DNA of 64,000 nt from Bacteroidetes bacterium GWF2_33_16 (lineage in GTDB: Bacteria; Bacteroidota; Bacteroidia; Bacteroidales; UBA12077), in the NCBI GenBank assembly GCA_001768565.1, contig MEOE01000016.1, positions 124,001-188,000 of the forward strand. The letters run 5' to 3'. Shown here in pieces: positions 8,132-16,752 of the stretch; the stretch's first letter is position 1; each line of letters begins with the position of its first letter. A model generated the notes under the pieces. The model saw only the letters and a program-made list of their open reading frames with translations, was not told the DNA's origin and ran no database searches. The translations under genes were made by a program, and so were the position numbers.

Positions 8132-10594
8132 ATGAGTGAAAAGAATAGAAATCCCAGAATAATAGGAAGCATAGTTTTAGGGAGCGAGATGGATAATAAT
8201 GGAGATTTTATACCTCTTATTTCTGATGATGAAGATGATGTGAATCTACAAAAAGCAGACATTCCTGCAGAGCTGCCTATTCTGCCATTGCGAAATACAG
8301 TACTATTTCCGGGTGTAATATTACCCATAACTGTAGGAAGAGAAAAATCCATTCGTTTGGTAAATGAAGTATACAGGGGTAATAAGATTATAGGAACAGT
8401 TGCACAGATAGATCCTCAAATAAATGAACCTGAAGAAAATGATTTTTATAAAACAGGTACAGTTGCTCATATACTAAAGGTTCTTGAAATGCCAGATGGC
8501 AGTACTTCTGTTATAATCCAGGGTCGTCAGCGGTTTAAAATTACTCAGCTACTTCAATCCGAGCCTTATCATAAAGCAAAAGTTACGCTTTTAAAAGACA
8601 AGTATCCTGTAGATAAAAACAGAGAATTTGAAGCCATTGTTGGTTCTTTAAAAGATATTTCATTACGAATTATTAAGCTTTCAAGTAATATCCCTCCCGA
8701 AGCATCTTTTGCAGTTAGAAATATCGAAAATCCAAAGTTTCTGATCAATTTTATATGTTCAAATAGCGATATCGACATAAAGGCCAAACAAGCTTTGCTC
8801 GAAATGAGCAATTTGAAAGAAAGAGCCATTAAGCTTCTTGAGCATCTATCGCGCGAAATGCAGATGCTCGAGCTTAAAAATGATATTCAGAGTAAGGTAA
8901 AAACGGACTTAGACCGTCAGCAGAGAGAATATATGCTGCATCAGCAAATGAAAACAATTCAGGACGAGTTGGGTGGCAACCCACTGGATCAGGAAATAAC
9001 TGAACTGCAAAAAAAGGCTGAAGAGAAAAAATGGAATAAGGAAGTAGCAGAAACATTTGGTAAAGAAATAGAGAAATTGCAGCGACTTAATCCTGCTTCG
9101 GGCGAATATTCGGTTCAGTTAAACTACTTACAAACATTGCTTGATTTGCCCTGGAACGAATTTACCCAGGATATTTTTGATTTAAAACGAGCACAGGATA
9201 TACTTGACGAAGATCATTTTGGCCTCGAGATGGTAAAAGACAGAATTCTTGAATACCTTGCTGTATTAAAACTAAAAGGCGATTTAAAATCTCCTATTTT
9301 GTGTCTGTATGGACCTCCGGGAGTTGGAAAAACATCGCTAGGCAAATCCATAGCCAAAGCACTGGGAAGAAATTATGTTCGCATGTCGCTTGGTGGTTTG
9401 CACGACGAAGCCGAAATTCGTGGCCATCGTAAAACATATATTGGTGCAATGCCCGGACGAATAATTCAAAACATTAAAAAGGCAAAATCATCAAATCCTG
9501 TTTTTATTCTTGATGAGATTGATAAAGTAGGAAAAGATTTTCATGGTGATCCTGCATCGGCATTACTTGAAGTGCTTGATCCTGAACAAAACAATGCTTT
9601 TCACGATAACTATCTTGAACTCGAATACGATCTTTCAAATGTTATGTTTGTAGCAACAGCAAATACGGTAGCCACAATAAACCCAGCATTGCGCGATCGT
9701 ATGGAAATGATAGACGTAAGTGGTTATATCGTTGAAGAAAAAGTTGAGATAGCAAAACGTCATTTGGTTCCAAAACAACTTGAAGCACATGGCGTTGATA
9801 AATCGAAAGTTGCATTTAGCAAATCAGTAATTGAGTATATTATTGAGAATCATACACGCGAATCGGGTGTAAGAACATTGGACAAAACCATTGCTAAAGT
9901 GATGCGTAATGTTGCACGAAAAATTGCTTTCGACGAGAAATCGAATAAAAATCTTACTATAACTGATATTAAAACAATTTTAGGTCCGCCCGAATTCTCA
10001 AAAGACAAATACCAAGGCAATGAATACGCAGGAGTTGTTACAGGACTTGCCTGGACAGCTTTTGGTGGTGAAATATTGTTTATCGAAAGCAGCTTAAGTA
10101 AAGGAAAAGGGACATTGACATTAACAGGAAACCTTGGTGATGTAATGAAAGAATCGGCTGTTATTGCGTTGGAATATATAAAATCGCATGCAGCAGATTT
10201 AGATATTTCTGATGAAGCATTCGAAAAATGGAATATCCATATTCATGTTCCTGAAGGCGCAATACCAAAAGACGGACCTTCGGCAGGTATTACAATGGCA
10301 ACATCCATCGCATCATTATATACACAGCGAAAAGTAAAAAGTAATCTGGCTATGACAGGCGAGATTACATTACGAGGAAAGGTCTTACCAGTTGGCGGTA
10401 TAAAAGAGAAAATTCTTGCAGCAAAAAGAGCTGATATTACAGAGATTATAATATCAGAGGAAAATCGAAAAGATATTGGTAAAATAAAAGACATTTATAT
10501 TGAAGGATTGAAATTCCATTATGTTAAAGATATTATGGAAGTATTGCAAATTGCGCTTTTAAAGGAAAAGGTTAAAAAAGCAGTAAAAGTATAA
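8132..10594 (+). CDS. lon: ATP-dependent protease La
   Basis: An 820-residue cytoplasmic AAA+ serine protease that degrades misfolded and regulatory proteins. The N-terminal substrate domain starts at [15 protein letters not shown] (~residue 50). The Walker [10 protein letters not shown] is at ~394-402, followed by Walker B FILDEIDK. The proteolytic dyad is Ser717 (in KDGPSAGIT) and Lys760 (in GGIKEK), spaced 43 residues as in E. coli Lon. ATG 8132 is preferred over an in-frame TTG three codons earlier. The N-terminus has an acidic stretch DDEDD. A dyad resembling a sigma-54 promoter lies upstream, which would suit a stress-regulated gene. Confidence 0.97.
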   Translation: MSEKNRNPRIIGSIVLGSEMDNNGDFIPLISDDEDDVNLQKADIPAELPILPLRNTVLFPGVILPITVGREKSIRLVNEVYRGNKIIGTVAQIDPQINEPEENDFYKTGTVAHILKVLEMPDGSTSVIIQGRQRFKITQLLQSEPYHKAKVTLLKDKYPVDKNREFEAIVGSLKDISLRIIKLSSNIPPEASFAVRNIENPKFLINFICSNSDIDIKAKQALLEMSNLKERAIKLLEHLSREMQMLELKNDIQSKVKTDLDRQQREYMLHQQMKTIQDELGGNPLDQEITELQKKAEEKKWNKEVAETFGKEIEKLQRLNPASGEYSVQLNYLQTLLDLPWNEFTQDIFDLKRAQDILDEDHFGLEMVKDRILEYLAVLKLKGDLKSPILCLYGPPGVGKTSLGKSIAKALGRNYVRMSLGGLHDEAEIRGHRKTYIGAMPGRIIQNIKKAKSSNPVFILDEIDKVGKDFHGDPASALLEVLDPEQNNAFHDNYLELEYDLSNVMFVATANTVATINPALRDRMEMIDVSGYIVEEKVEIAKRHLVPKQLEAHGVDKSKVAFSKSVIEYIIENHTRESGVRTLDKTIAKVMRNVARKIAFDEKSNKNLTITDIKTILGPPEFSKDKYQGNEYAGVVTGLAWTAFGGEILFIESSLSKGKGTLTLTGNLGDVMKESAVIALEYIKSHAADLDISDEAFEKWNIHIHVPEGAIPKDGPSAGITMATSIASLYTQRKVKSNLAMTGEITLRGKVLPVGGIKEKILAAKRADITEIIISEENRKDIGKIKDIYIEGLKFHYVKDIMEVLQIALLKEKVKKAVKV

Positions 10595-10605
10595 GCGTTT
10601 TATCG

Positions 10606-10613
10606 TAAATTTG
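10606..10613 (+). promoter_or_regulatory. Candidate -7 element after lon
   Basis: TAAATTTG matches TAnnTTTG, 12 bp after the lon stop and 18 bp before the next ATG. No -33 box is evident. Confidence 0.35.
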
Positions 10614-10631
10614 ATAATAAAATTCAACTCT

Positions 10632-11009
10632 ATGAAAATAATAAAAGGTATTCTCATTTTACTTCTGCTTTTACTTGTTGGTTACTTCTCCTTTAATTAT
10701 TTTGCTGTTTATGAAAGAGGTGTAATGGCAGGAAAAGTGCTGCGAATAAGTGAAAAAGGTGTGATTTTCAAAACCTACGAAGGCAAACTAAATCTCGAAA
10801 CTTTTGGAGCATTAAAAGGTGCCAGTCCGATTGCAGAATCATTCAACTTTTCAGTTGAAAAAAGCGAAACCGAAGTAATTAAAGCACTGGAAGAAGTTGC
10901 ATTAAGTGGTGAACGCGTAAATCTGCATTTTAAAAAACGCTATATGGCTTTTCCGTGGCGTGGTGAAACAAAGTATTTTGCAACAAAAGTTGAACGTACA
11001 AAACAATAA
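10632..11009 (+). CDS. Small conserved membrane-anchored protein
   Basis: A 125-residue protein with one N-terminal membrane segment (IIKGILILLLLLLVGYFSFNYF) followed by an extracytoplasmic domain beginning AVYERGVMAGKVLRISEKGVI. I recognise this as a short conserved Bacteroidota family, sometimes mislabelled 6-phosphogluconate dehydrogenase; it has no nucleotide-binding fold. The ATG at 10632 puts the membrane segment directly at the N-terminus, and a -7 element lies just upstream. Function unknown. Confidence 0.75.
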   Translation: MKIIKGILILLLLLLVGYFSFNYFAVYERGVMAGKVLRISEKGVIFKTYEGKLNLETFGALKGASPIAESFNFSVEKSETEVIKALEEVALSGERVNLHFKKRYMAFPWRGETKYFATKVERTKQ

Positions 11010-11033
11010 GAATTTGTTTTTTACATGTAATAC

Positions 11034-11063
11034 TTGACTGTTTTATTTATTTCAGTAAATTTA
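11034..11063 (+). promoter_or_regulatory. Candidate promoter of LiaF-like gene
   Basis: CTTG (TTG at 11034-11036), 19 bp, then TAAATTTA at 11056-11063, one base from TAnnTTTG. It predicts a leader of about 30 nt. Confidence 0.4.
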
Positions 11064-11098
11064 TCTTTTTAACTATTTATTGTTTAATCTTTAATACT

Positions 11099-11635
11099 AT
11101 GAAAATGGGCGCAGGAATGTTTTGGGGAATACTCTTAATCTTAATTGGATTAGGTATAGTAATACGTGTCGTTTTTAATATCGACTTCCCCATCGTTAAA
11201 TTTATTATCGCTTTCTTCTTTATCTTTTTAGGGATAAAGATCCTTTTGGGAAACCATACTTTTTGGAAAGTACGTCATGATGAAAACACAACAATGTTTG
11301 GTGAAAGACGTGTTGAAGGACTTGATGCTGAACACAAAGAGTTTAATGTAATATTTGGTAGCAACATGATTGACCTACGCGATATTGACTTGTCGCAAGG
11401 ATCAAAAGAAATTAATGTAAATGTGATTTTTGGAAGTACCGATATTAAAATAAGTGAGAAAACACCTATCCGAATTAAAGCAGAAGCCGTTTTTGGCTCG
11501 GCCCAAATGCCAAATGGAAATAATGCTTCTTTTGGATCAACTCAATACAAAACAGAGGCTTTTAGCAAAGACACCAATTATTTGTACATAAAAGCAGATG
11601 TTGTGTTTGGGGGTATTGAAGTAAAAAGCTACTAG
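11099..11635 (+). CDS. LiaF-like membrane protein (cell-wall stress family)
   Basis: A 178-residue protein. Residues ~5-60 hold two membrane segments (MFWGILLILIGLGIVIRVV; VKFIIAFFFIFLGIKILLG). The C-terminal domain shows four repeats of a beta motif (FNVIFGS, VNVIFGS, AEAVFGS, ADVVFGG), the solenoid seen in LiaF/YvqF C-terminal domains. In Bacillota, LiaF restrains a cell-envelope two-component system; no such system is adjacent here, so the role is unknown and could be structural or regulatory at the membrane. Confidence 0.7.
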   Translation: MKMGAGMFWGILLILIGLGIVIRVVFNIDFPIVKFIIAFFFIFLGIKILLGNHTFWKVRHDENTTMFGERRVEGLDAEHKEFNVIFGSNMIDLRDIDLSQGSKEINVNVIFGSTDIKISEKTPIRIKAEAVFGSAQMPNGNNASFGSTQYKTEAFSKDTNYLYIKADVVFGGIEVKSY

Positions 11636-11671
11636 ATTTAAAAATTCTTTGTTTATTTAATTCGTTTTAAC

Positions 11672-11707
11672 TAGGCTAAATAGGGCATTAAAACCTTGTT
11701 TAGCCTA
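11672..11707 (+). terminator. Hairpin after LiaF-like gene
   Basis: A perfect 9-bp stem TAGGCTAAA/TTTAGCCTA with an 18-nt loop, followed by the T-rich TTTAACTTTT. It is plausible as a terminator, though the loop is long and the T run is interrupted. Confidence 0.45.
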
Positions 11708-11746
11708 TTTAACTTTTATTAAGCAGAATTATTCAAACAAATGTTA

Positions 11747-11754
11747 TAAGTTTG
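11747..11754 (+). promoter_or_regulatory. Candidate -7 element of coaD
   Basis: TAAGTTTG matches TAnnTTTG, 27 bp before the coaD ATG at 11782. No clear -33 box. It supports ATG 11782 over an in-frame TTG at 11752, which would lie within the element. Confidence 0.4.
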
Positions 11755-11781
11755 TTGTATAAATTTCAATATTCAAATAGT

Positions 11782-12249
11782 ATGGAAAAAATAGCTGTAT
11801 TTCCAGGATCGTTCGATCCGTTTACCGTTGGTCACGAATCTATAGTAAACAGAGCATCAAAGTTATTCGACAAAATAATTATTGCTGTTGGTTTAAATCC
11901 AAAGAAAGACGCACTTTTTACGCTTGAAGAAAGGAAAAACTTTATTAAGCAGGTATTCGAAGATAATCCTAAAATTGAAATTGTACATTTCGAAGGACTT
12001 ACAGTTGAGTTTTGCAAGAGTGTCGGCGCCAGCTATATTTTACGAGGCCTTCGAACATCTGCTGACTTCGAATTTGAAAGAGCTATAGCTCAAGTAAATA
12101 AATCCATGTATAATGATATTGAAACAGTATTTCTTCTTACAATTACCGAACATACTCCAATTAACTCATCGATAGTTCGTGATATATATCGTCACGGTGG
12201 GGATATTAGTAAGTTTGTACCATTAAAAATGAAGATCAGTAAAAAATAA
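11782..12249 (+). CDS. coaD: Pantetheine-phosphate adenylyltransferase
   Basis: Transfers AMP from ATP to 4'-phosphopantetheine, the penultimate step of coenzyme A synthesis. The 155-residue length is normal. The nucleotidyltransferase motif PGSFDPFTVGH is at ~7-17 (T/HxGH-type), LRGLRTSADFEFE covers the Arg-rich active-site segment, and the C-terminal INSSIVRDI is the ISSxxxR-type motif. The TlpA-like gene follows 12 bp after the stop and is likely co-transcribed. Confidence 0.95.
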   Translation: MEKIAVFPGSFDPFTVGHESIVNRASKLFDKIIIAVGLNPKKDALFTLEERKNFIKQVFEDNPKIEIVHFEGLTVEFCKSVGASYILRGLRTSADFEFERAIAQVNKSMYNDIETVFLLTITEHTPINSSIVRDIYRHGGDISKFVPLKMKISKK

Positions 12250-12261
12250 AAAGGTATTCTA

Positions 12262-13674
12262 ATGGTAAAGCTCAGGTTTTTAATTGTAAGTTATTTTCTT
12301 CTAATCTCATTTACATCCCTAGCCGGAAGAGTTGTTTTTAAAGGAGATATTCCTGATTACGCAGGGCACAAACTTGAGTTCCTAACCTATTCTGATCAAA
12401 TTACTTTTACCGAGAGATTGTTATGTTCAGCGATTGTAGATAGCACTGGCAAGTTCGATTGCTCATTCGAAACTGATGAAACAATTTATGTATTCGCACA
12501 TCTTGGAGTTTATGAAGCATTTATATTTGTTGAACCAGATAAAGAATACATTCTCTTGTTTCCTGAAAAAAAAGATAAAAGTACAGCCGATAGGTTAAAT
12601 CCCTATTTTGAACCAGAACTTTATCATCTGGGTGTTGAAAACTCATCGGATAATGAGCTAAATTATCTCCTGGCTTGGTTTAACCATGAGTACACTAAAA
12701 TGTTTGAAGCAAATGCGTATTTGATTTATATTAAATCTTCTGCCTTTAATGCCCTTACTGAAATAAATAAAGTTGATTCTATATTTAAGAATATTGACAA
12801 TCCATTCTTTAATGATTATAAAACTTACACTTTTGCCGCCTTTTTACATATTTCAAATCATCAAAAATCAAGAAGCATTTCAGATTCTTATTACCTTAAA
12901 AATAAGGTTTTGTATAACAACAAAGCTTACATGCAATTATTTAATCAGGTGTATGATAAGTTCTTTGGTTATTTTGGGAGAACAGAGAATGGCGAAAAGA
13001 TTTATTCAGATATAGGTAAACTTAAAAGTATTACTGCTTTAAAAAACACACTTGGCAGTGATGAAATTTTAAAGAACGATACCTTAAAAGAACTGGTAAT
13101 TCTTAAATGTTTACACGATGAATTTTACGATGATAAAATTTCGCGTTCTGCCATGTTAATTGTTCTTGATTCGCTGGCACTTCAAACTAAAATTGCAGAA
13201 CATAAAATTATTGCCGAAAATATAAGAAAAAAAGTCACCCGACTTATGGTTGGTTTTGAGCCGCCCTATTTCGAATTGCTCGATAAAGACAGTAACATGG
13301 TTAGCTTGCAAAAATACAGAGGAAAGTACGTATACCTTGGATTTTGTGTAAGTTTAAGCTATGCATGTATTCAGGAATTTGAAATGCTTAGGAAATTGTA
13401 CGAGCGACAACACCAGAATTTCGAGATTGTAATAATTAGTATGGACGACAACCTTGCTCAAATGAAAAATTTCATAGAGAAAAAGGATTATCCATTTACA
13501 TTCCTTTATTATGGGAATCAATCTGAAGTTTTTAAAGAGTTTGATATTCGTGCTGTGCCAACATATTACTTTATTGACAAAGAAGGAAAACTTGCGCTAT
13601 CGCCAGCTGCAACTCCCGGAGAGAATATTGAATACTACATTTTTAATGTCATGCGCAAGAACGGCGATATTTAA
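12262..13674 (+). CDS. TlpA-like thioredoxin-fold protein with degenerate CxxC
   Basis: A 470-residue exported protein: signal peptide (~1-21, ending SLAG), a beta-rich N-terminal domain (~22-120) resembling the DUF4369-type start of Bacteroidota TlpA-like proteins, a helical middle, and a C-terminal thioredoxin fold (~335-465). The active-site position reads FCVSLSYACIQE, where TlpA has WASWCxxC; aligned this way the nucleophilic first cysteine is Ser366 and only Cys369 remains, with an extra Cys362 nearby. The cis-Pro segment RAVPTYYFID is kept. It may not be a classical dithiol oxidoreductase. Confidence 0.75.
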   Translation: MVKLRFLIVSYFLLISFTSLAGRVVFKGDIPDYAGHKLEFLTYSDQITFTERLLCSAIVDSTGKFDCSFETDETIYVFAHLGVYEAFIFVEPDKEYILLFPEKKDKSTADRLNPYFEPELYHLGVENSSDNELNYLLAWFNHEYTKMFEANAYLIYIKSSAFNALTEINKVDSIFKNIDNPFFNDYKTYTFAAFLHISNHQKSRSISDSYYLKNKVLYNNKAYMQLFNQVYDKFFGYFGRTENGEKIYSDIGKLKSITALKNTLGSDEILKNDTLKELVILKCLHDEFYDDKISRSAMLIVLDSLALQTKIAEHKIIAENIRKKVTRLMVGFEPPYFELLDKDSNMVSLQKYRGKYVYLGFCVSLSYACIQEFEMLRKLYERQHQNFEIVIISMDDNLAQMKNFIEKKDYPFTFLYYGNQSEVFKEFDIRAVPTYYFIDKEGKLALSPAATPGENIEYYIFNVMRKNGDI

Positions 13675-13760
13675 TGGTGATTGGTGAGCCGTGACTTGTG
13701 AATGGTGAAATGTGAGTTGTGAGCAGGGAATGGTGCATGGTAAATTGTGAGCAGTAATCT
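13675..13760 (+). repeat. Degenerate GTGA/TGGTGA-rich repeat block
   Basis: After the TlpA-like stop, short units of the type GGTGA, TTGTGA and AATGGTG recur about ten times in 85 bp in imperfect tandem. The composition (G/T on one strand, almost no C) is unlike the surrounding sequence. A related element in reverse orientation is at 13819-13845. Confidence 0.6.
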
Positions 13761-13837
13761 GTAAATAATGTCTATAATAATTTATTTGAGATAATAGAGT
13801 ATTAATACTCTTTTTCAAATCACTATTCACCAATCAC
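13677..13837. repeat. Inverted repeat around the convergent intergenic region
   Basis: GTGATTGGTGA at 13677-13687 has its perfect 11-bp reverse complement TCACCAATCAC at 13827-13837. The arms enclose about 139 bp and lie between two convergent genes. This could be a large hairpin or a decayed miniature element; there are no flanking target duplications that I can see. Confidence 0.5.
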
Positions 13838-13846
13838 TAATGACTA

Positions 13847-14461
13847 TCAAATTACCTTCCCCTTTTTTAACACCTCAATAATAGATGCATAGGTATTCTG
13901 TTTAATCTCGTGTATATTGTTTTTATGTATCCACTTTGCCTCAGTTATCTGTTCTTTGGTTTGAGGTGTTAGCGTTACATTTCCATCATGCAACATTTCG
14001 TACCAGATAGTTTTTTTCAGAATTTGCTTATCATTCTCAGTATATATATGATATGTTGTTTCAATCTGATCGGATAGTTTTAGGTTTGAAATTCCACACT
14101 CCTCTTCTACTTCTCGAATGGCGCCTTTTTCTGACTTTTCTTTACGCTCGAGTTTCCCTTTGGGAAGATCCCATAAACCTTTTCGCTTTATTATCAGAAA
14201 ATAATCATCTGGTGTTTTAACGAGTCCACCAGCTGCTTCAATAATTTTAAAAAGTGAAGAAAACTCTGAGAAAACAAAATCAATATCGTTGTGATAAATA
14301 AACAGATTTTTAAAACCAGGAACATTAGAAAATAGTTCAAGGAGTTGACGTAATTGATTTCTATCAGTGAATTTATAAAACAATCCTTCGTTTAAATCGA
14401 AGTACTTTTGAAAGTCATCGATAAAAAAAACTGTACGATCGTTATAAAAAACTTTATACAT
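13847..14461 (-). CDS. Nudix hydrolase
   Basis: A 204-residue cytoplasmic hydrolase of nucleoside-diphosphate-linked compounds. The Nudix box GX5EX7REUXEEXGU is complete at residues 102-124 (G102, then REVEEECGI). An unassigned ~75-residue domain precedes it (DRTVFFIDDFQKYF..), as in other Bacteroidota Nudix proteins of this length. WDLPKGKLE is typical of Ap4A/8-oxo-dGTP-type members, but the substrate cannot be read from sequence. Its ATG is only 7 bp from the divergent pyrE ATG. Confidence 0.85.
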   Translation of the reverse strand: MYKVFYNDRTVFFIDDFQKYFDLNEGLFYKFTDRNQLRQLLELFSNVPGFKNLFIYHNDIDFVFSEFSSLFKIIEAAGGLVKTPDDYFLIIKRKGLWDLPKGKLERKEKSEKGAIREVEEECGISNLKLSDQIETTYHIYTENDKQILKKTIWYEMLHDGNVTLTPQTKEQITEAKWIHKNNIHEIKQNTYASIIEVLKKGKVI

Positions 14462-14464
14462 TTG
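14457..14464 (+). promoter_or_regulatory. Candidate -7 element immediately before pyrE
   Basis: TACATTTG matches TAnnTTTG but ends 4 bp before the pyrE ATG and overlaps the first codons of the divergent Nudix gene. If used, the pyrE transcript would be leaderless or nearly so. Confidence 0.3.
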
Positions 14465-14468
14465 TGGT

Positions 14469-15101
14469 ATGGAAAATTTAGAAAAGAAGATAGCTCAATC
14501 TTTACTGCAAATTAAGGCAATAAAGTTAGAACCTGCAAATTATTTTACCTGGGCTTCGGGTTGGAAATCACCTATTTATTGTGATAATCGTAAAACACTT
14601 TCTTATCCTGAAATAAGAAAAATTGTTAAAGAAGGTTTTGTTGAGATAATACTTTCAAAATACGGAAAACCTGATGCAATTGCAGGTGTTGCAACTGGAG
14701 CAATAGCTATAGGAGCACTTGTAGCCGAAGCTCTTGAATTGCCTTTTGTGTATGTTCGACCTAAACCTAAAGAACATGGATTAGGCAATATGATCGAAGG
14801 TGAAATAAAAACCGGAAGTAAAGTTGTGGTAATTGAGGATTTAATATCAACCGGAAAAAGCAGTTTGCAAGCTGTTGAAGCTCTTCGAAATGCACAAATC
14901 GAAGTAATAGGTATGGTTGCAATTTTTACATATGAATTCGATCATGCTGCTCAAAACTTTTTAAAAGATAACGTAACTCTCCACACATTAAGCAACTACC
15001 ATGTTTTAATCGAGACTGCTCTCGAAACAGGATATATTAAGCAGTCGGACATTGAAACCCTTAAGCAATGGAGAACTAATCCTGAAACTTGGAACCAATA
15101 A
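14469..15101 (+). CDS. pyrE: Orotate phosphoribosyltransferase
   Basis: Forms OMP from orotate and PRPP in pyrimidine synthesis. 210 residues. The PRPP loop VVVIEDLISTGKSS is at ~118-131. FTWASGWKSPIYCDNRK near the N-terminus is the characteristic PyrE substrate loop region, and GVATGAIAIGALVAEAL follows. It is divergent from the Nudix gene across 7 bp, and the next gene begins 2 bp after the stop, indicating an operon. Confidence 0.95.
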   Translation: MENLEKKIAQSLLQIKAIKLEPANYFTWASGWKSPIYCDNRKTLSYPEIRKIVKEGFVEIILSKYGKPDAIAGVATGAIAIGALVAEALELPFVYVRPKPKEHGLGNMIEGEIKTGSKVVVIEDLISTGKSSLQAVEALRNAQIEVIGMVAIFTYEFDHAAQNFLKDNVTLHTLSNYHVLIETALETGYIKQSDIETLKQWRTNPETWNQ

Positions 15102-15103
15102 AA

Positions 15104-15526
15104 ATGAGCAAGTACATAAGCAAAACAGGCAAAATCAATTTGCTGGATGAAAAAATCTATACTTTTCTTTCTGATTTTACCAATCTGAAAAATATTATTC
15201 CGGCCGATAAGGTTTCTGATTTCTCGGCCACAGCTGATTCATGTCAATTTACCGTATCCGGACTCGGAAAAGCAGGATTAAAGATGGTAGAAAAAGAACC
15301 CTTTAAACTGATAAAAATTACCAGCAATGGCGGCCCATTCAGCTTCTTTTTTTGGATACAGCTAAAACCAGTAGACGAAGAAACAAGCTCAACAGCTCTG
15401 CGATTAACACTTGAAGCAGAATTAAATCCAATGATGAGAATGGTAATTGGAAATCAAATTCAAAATGGACTGGATAAATTGGTGGACTATATGGTAGAAT
15501 ATTTCAATATGAAGTTTAATAATTAG
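15104..15526 (+). CDS. SRPBCC (START/Bet v1-like) family protein
   Basis: A 140-residue cytoplasmic protein. It has an N-terminal strand-helix start (YISKTGKINLLDEKIYTFLSDFTNLKNIIP), a central beta sheet, and a long C-terminal helix (MMRMVIGNQIQNGLDKLVDYM), the layout of hydrophobic-ligand-binding SRPBCC proteins. The ATG is 2 bp after the pyrE stop. The ligand is unknown; in Bacteroidota this small family commonly sits beside pyrE, which suggests co-expression rather than a proven functional link. Confidence 0.7.
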   Translation: MSKYISKTGKINLLDEKIYTFLSDFTNLKNIIPADKVSDFSATADSCQFTVSGLGKAGLKMVEKEPFKLIKITSNGGPFSFFFWIQLKPVDEETSSTALRLTLEAELNPMMRMVIGNQIQNGLDKLVDYMVEYFNMKFNN

Positions 15527-15544
15527 GCAATTAAGTGGCTTTTG

Positions 15545-16588
15545 CTATTTCCTTTTGTAAAAACTTTCGAGATTAGTGCTTATTGAAAAATGATCCGATG
15601 CTCCGGCAAGGTGATATGTTGCCCTGCCATAGCTAATATGAAACTTAGATATTTTAACACCAAAGCCAAACGAAAAACCTACCATTCCCGTTTTTGAATC
15701 AATAATCATTTCTTTGCGTCGACGGTAATTATAACCTGCTCTGATATACACATTTTCAATAGGACTAAACTCTGCGCCAATAATGATATGACGCATAATT
15801 TGATCTGCAACTTTGTCAATGGCCGATTCTGTCTCTTCTTCATCATCAAACAGCAGATCAGATTCATTTTCGGGCTTCTCGTAGGTTAAGTCGAGTGTTT
15901 CTAAATGATCTGCAACAATTGAAAATCGTAAAGGTGCGTGCCTTAACTTTTGAGAAATACCTATTTGTATATTTAATGGCAATGATTCTCTTTCGGTGGT
16001 ATATCCTTTTAATTGTATACCCAGATTTTTGACAACCAATGCTGCCGAAAACAGCTTGTCGCGGTTGGTAAACAATACACCAAAATCACCCGCTATTCCT
16101 ATGGATGTATATTTTTCGAGAGTTGAGATAATTGGTTTAATATTTATTCCAAACGAAAAAAGACTATCTATTGGCCTCGAATAAACAAGGTGTATAGCAT
16201 ATTCAGACGCTTTAAACTCTCCTGTTATAAACCCTTTATCGTCGGCTTCAATAAACTTTCCATAATTAATATATTGAATACCGGCTGCAAACATACCATA
16301 GTTCTTATATTCTCTGGCATACGAAACATATCCATAATTTATATCGGTAAAATAATTAACATAATTCAAAACAAGGCTCTGATTCATGTCGGGATTTAAA
16401 AGTGCCGGATTATGGCAAATAAAATTAAGGTCGTTATCGTCAACTGCAATTACATTACCACCCAACGAAGCAACCCTTGCTGAATTAACCAGATCGAGGA
16501 AACTATAAGTATGCATGCCTCCTATTTGAGCATTGGAGATTATACTCAAAAAAATAAAAATAAAAATAATTGCAGATTTTCGAATCAT
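15545..16588 (-). CDS. porQ: Type IX secretion system protein PorQ
   Basis: A 347-residue outer-membrane barrel. The signal peptide (~1-20) ends SNAQ. The mature N-terminus GGMHTYSFLDLVNSARVASLGG is the PorQ signature, followed by HNPALL. An acidic loop (DDEEETES) lies near 250. By family PorQ belongs to the PorV-type proteins that help export and attach type IX cargo. No other type IX genes are in the window. It is convergent with the pyrE operon (18-bp gap). Confidence 0.8.
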   Translation of the reverse strand: MIRKSAIIFIFIFLSIISNAQIGGMHTYSFLDLVNSARVASLGGNVIAVDDNDLNFICHNPALLNPDMNQSLVLNYVNYFTDINYGYVSYAREYKNYGMFAAGIQYINYGKFIEADDKGFITGEFKASEYAIHLVYSRPIDSLFSFGINIKPIISTLEKYTSIGIAGDFGVLFTNRDKLFSAALVVKNLGIQLKGYTTERESLPLNIQIGISQKLRHAPLRFSIVADHLETLDLTYEKPENESDLLFDDEEETESAIDKVADQIMRHIIIGAEFSPIENVYIRAGYNYRRRKEMIIDSKTGMVGFSFGFGVKISKFHISYGRATYHLAGASDHFSISTNLESFYKRK

Positions 16589-16711
16589 TCAGTAAAAATA
16601 CAAATATTGGCAGTATTATAAAATTGCTTCCATGTAAACGAATTATTTGTAAGCTTATTATTTAATTTTTAAGTGCAATGATTTATTTTACAAAAGGTTT
16701 CGAAAAGTTAT

Positions 16712-16739
16712 TGATCATTAGTAATTTTGCCTGATCATT
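16712..16739. repeat. Pair of TGATCATT repeats flanking a -7 element
   Basis: TGATCATT occurs at 16712-16719 and 16732-16739, 20 bp apart (two helical turns). Each contains the palindrome TGATCA. They bracket the TAATTTTG element at 16722-16729, which would suit an operator. Confidence 0.45.
16722..16729 (+). promoter_or_regulatory. Candidate -7 element of lipid kinase gene
   Basis: TAATTTTG matches TAnnTTTG. TTTC at 16698-16701 lies 20 bp upstream as a three-of-four match to the -33 box. The ATG is at 16753. Confidence 0.4.
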
Positions 16740-16752
16740 TAGAAATATTGAT

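Noticed and set aside
13597..13833. A 78-residue minus-strand frame over the TlpA-like gene end and the GTGA repeat
   Set aside because: The protein mirrors the repeat and overlaps a good coding end; no start signal or homology.
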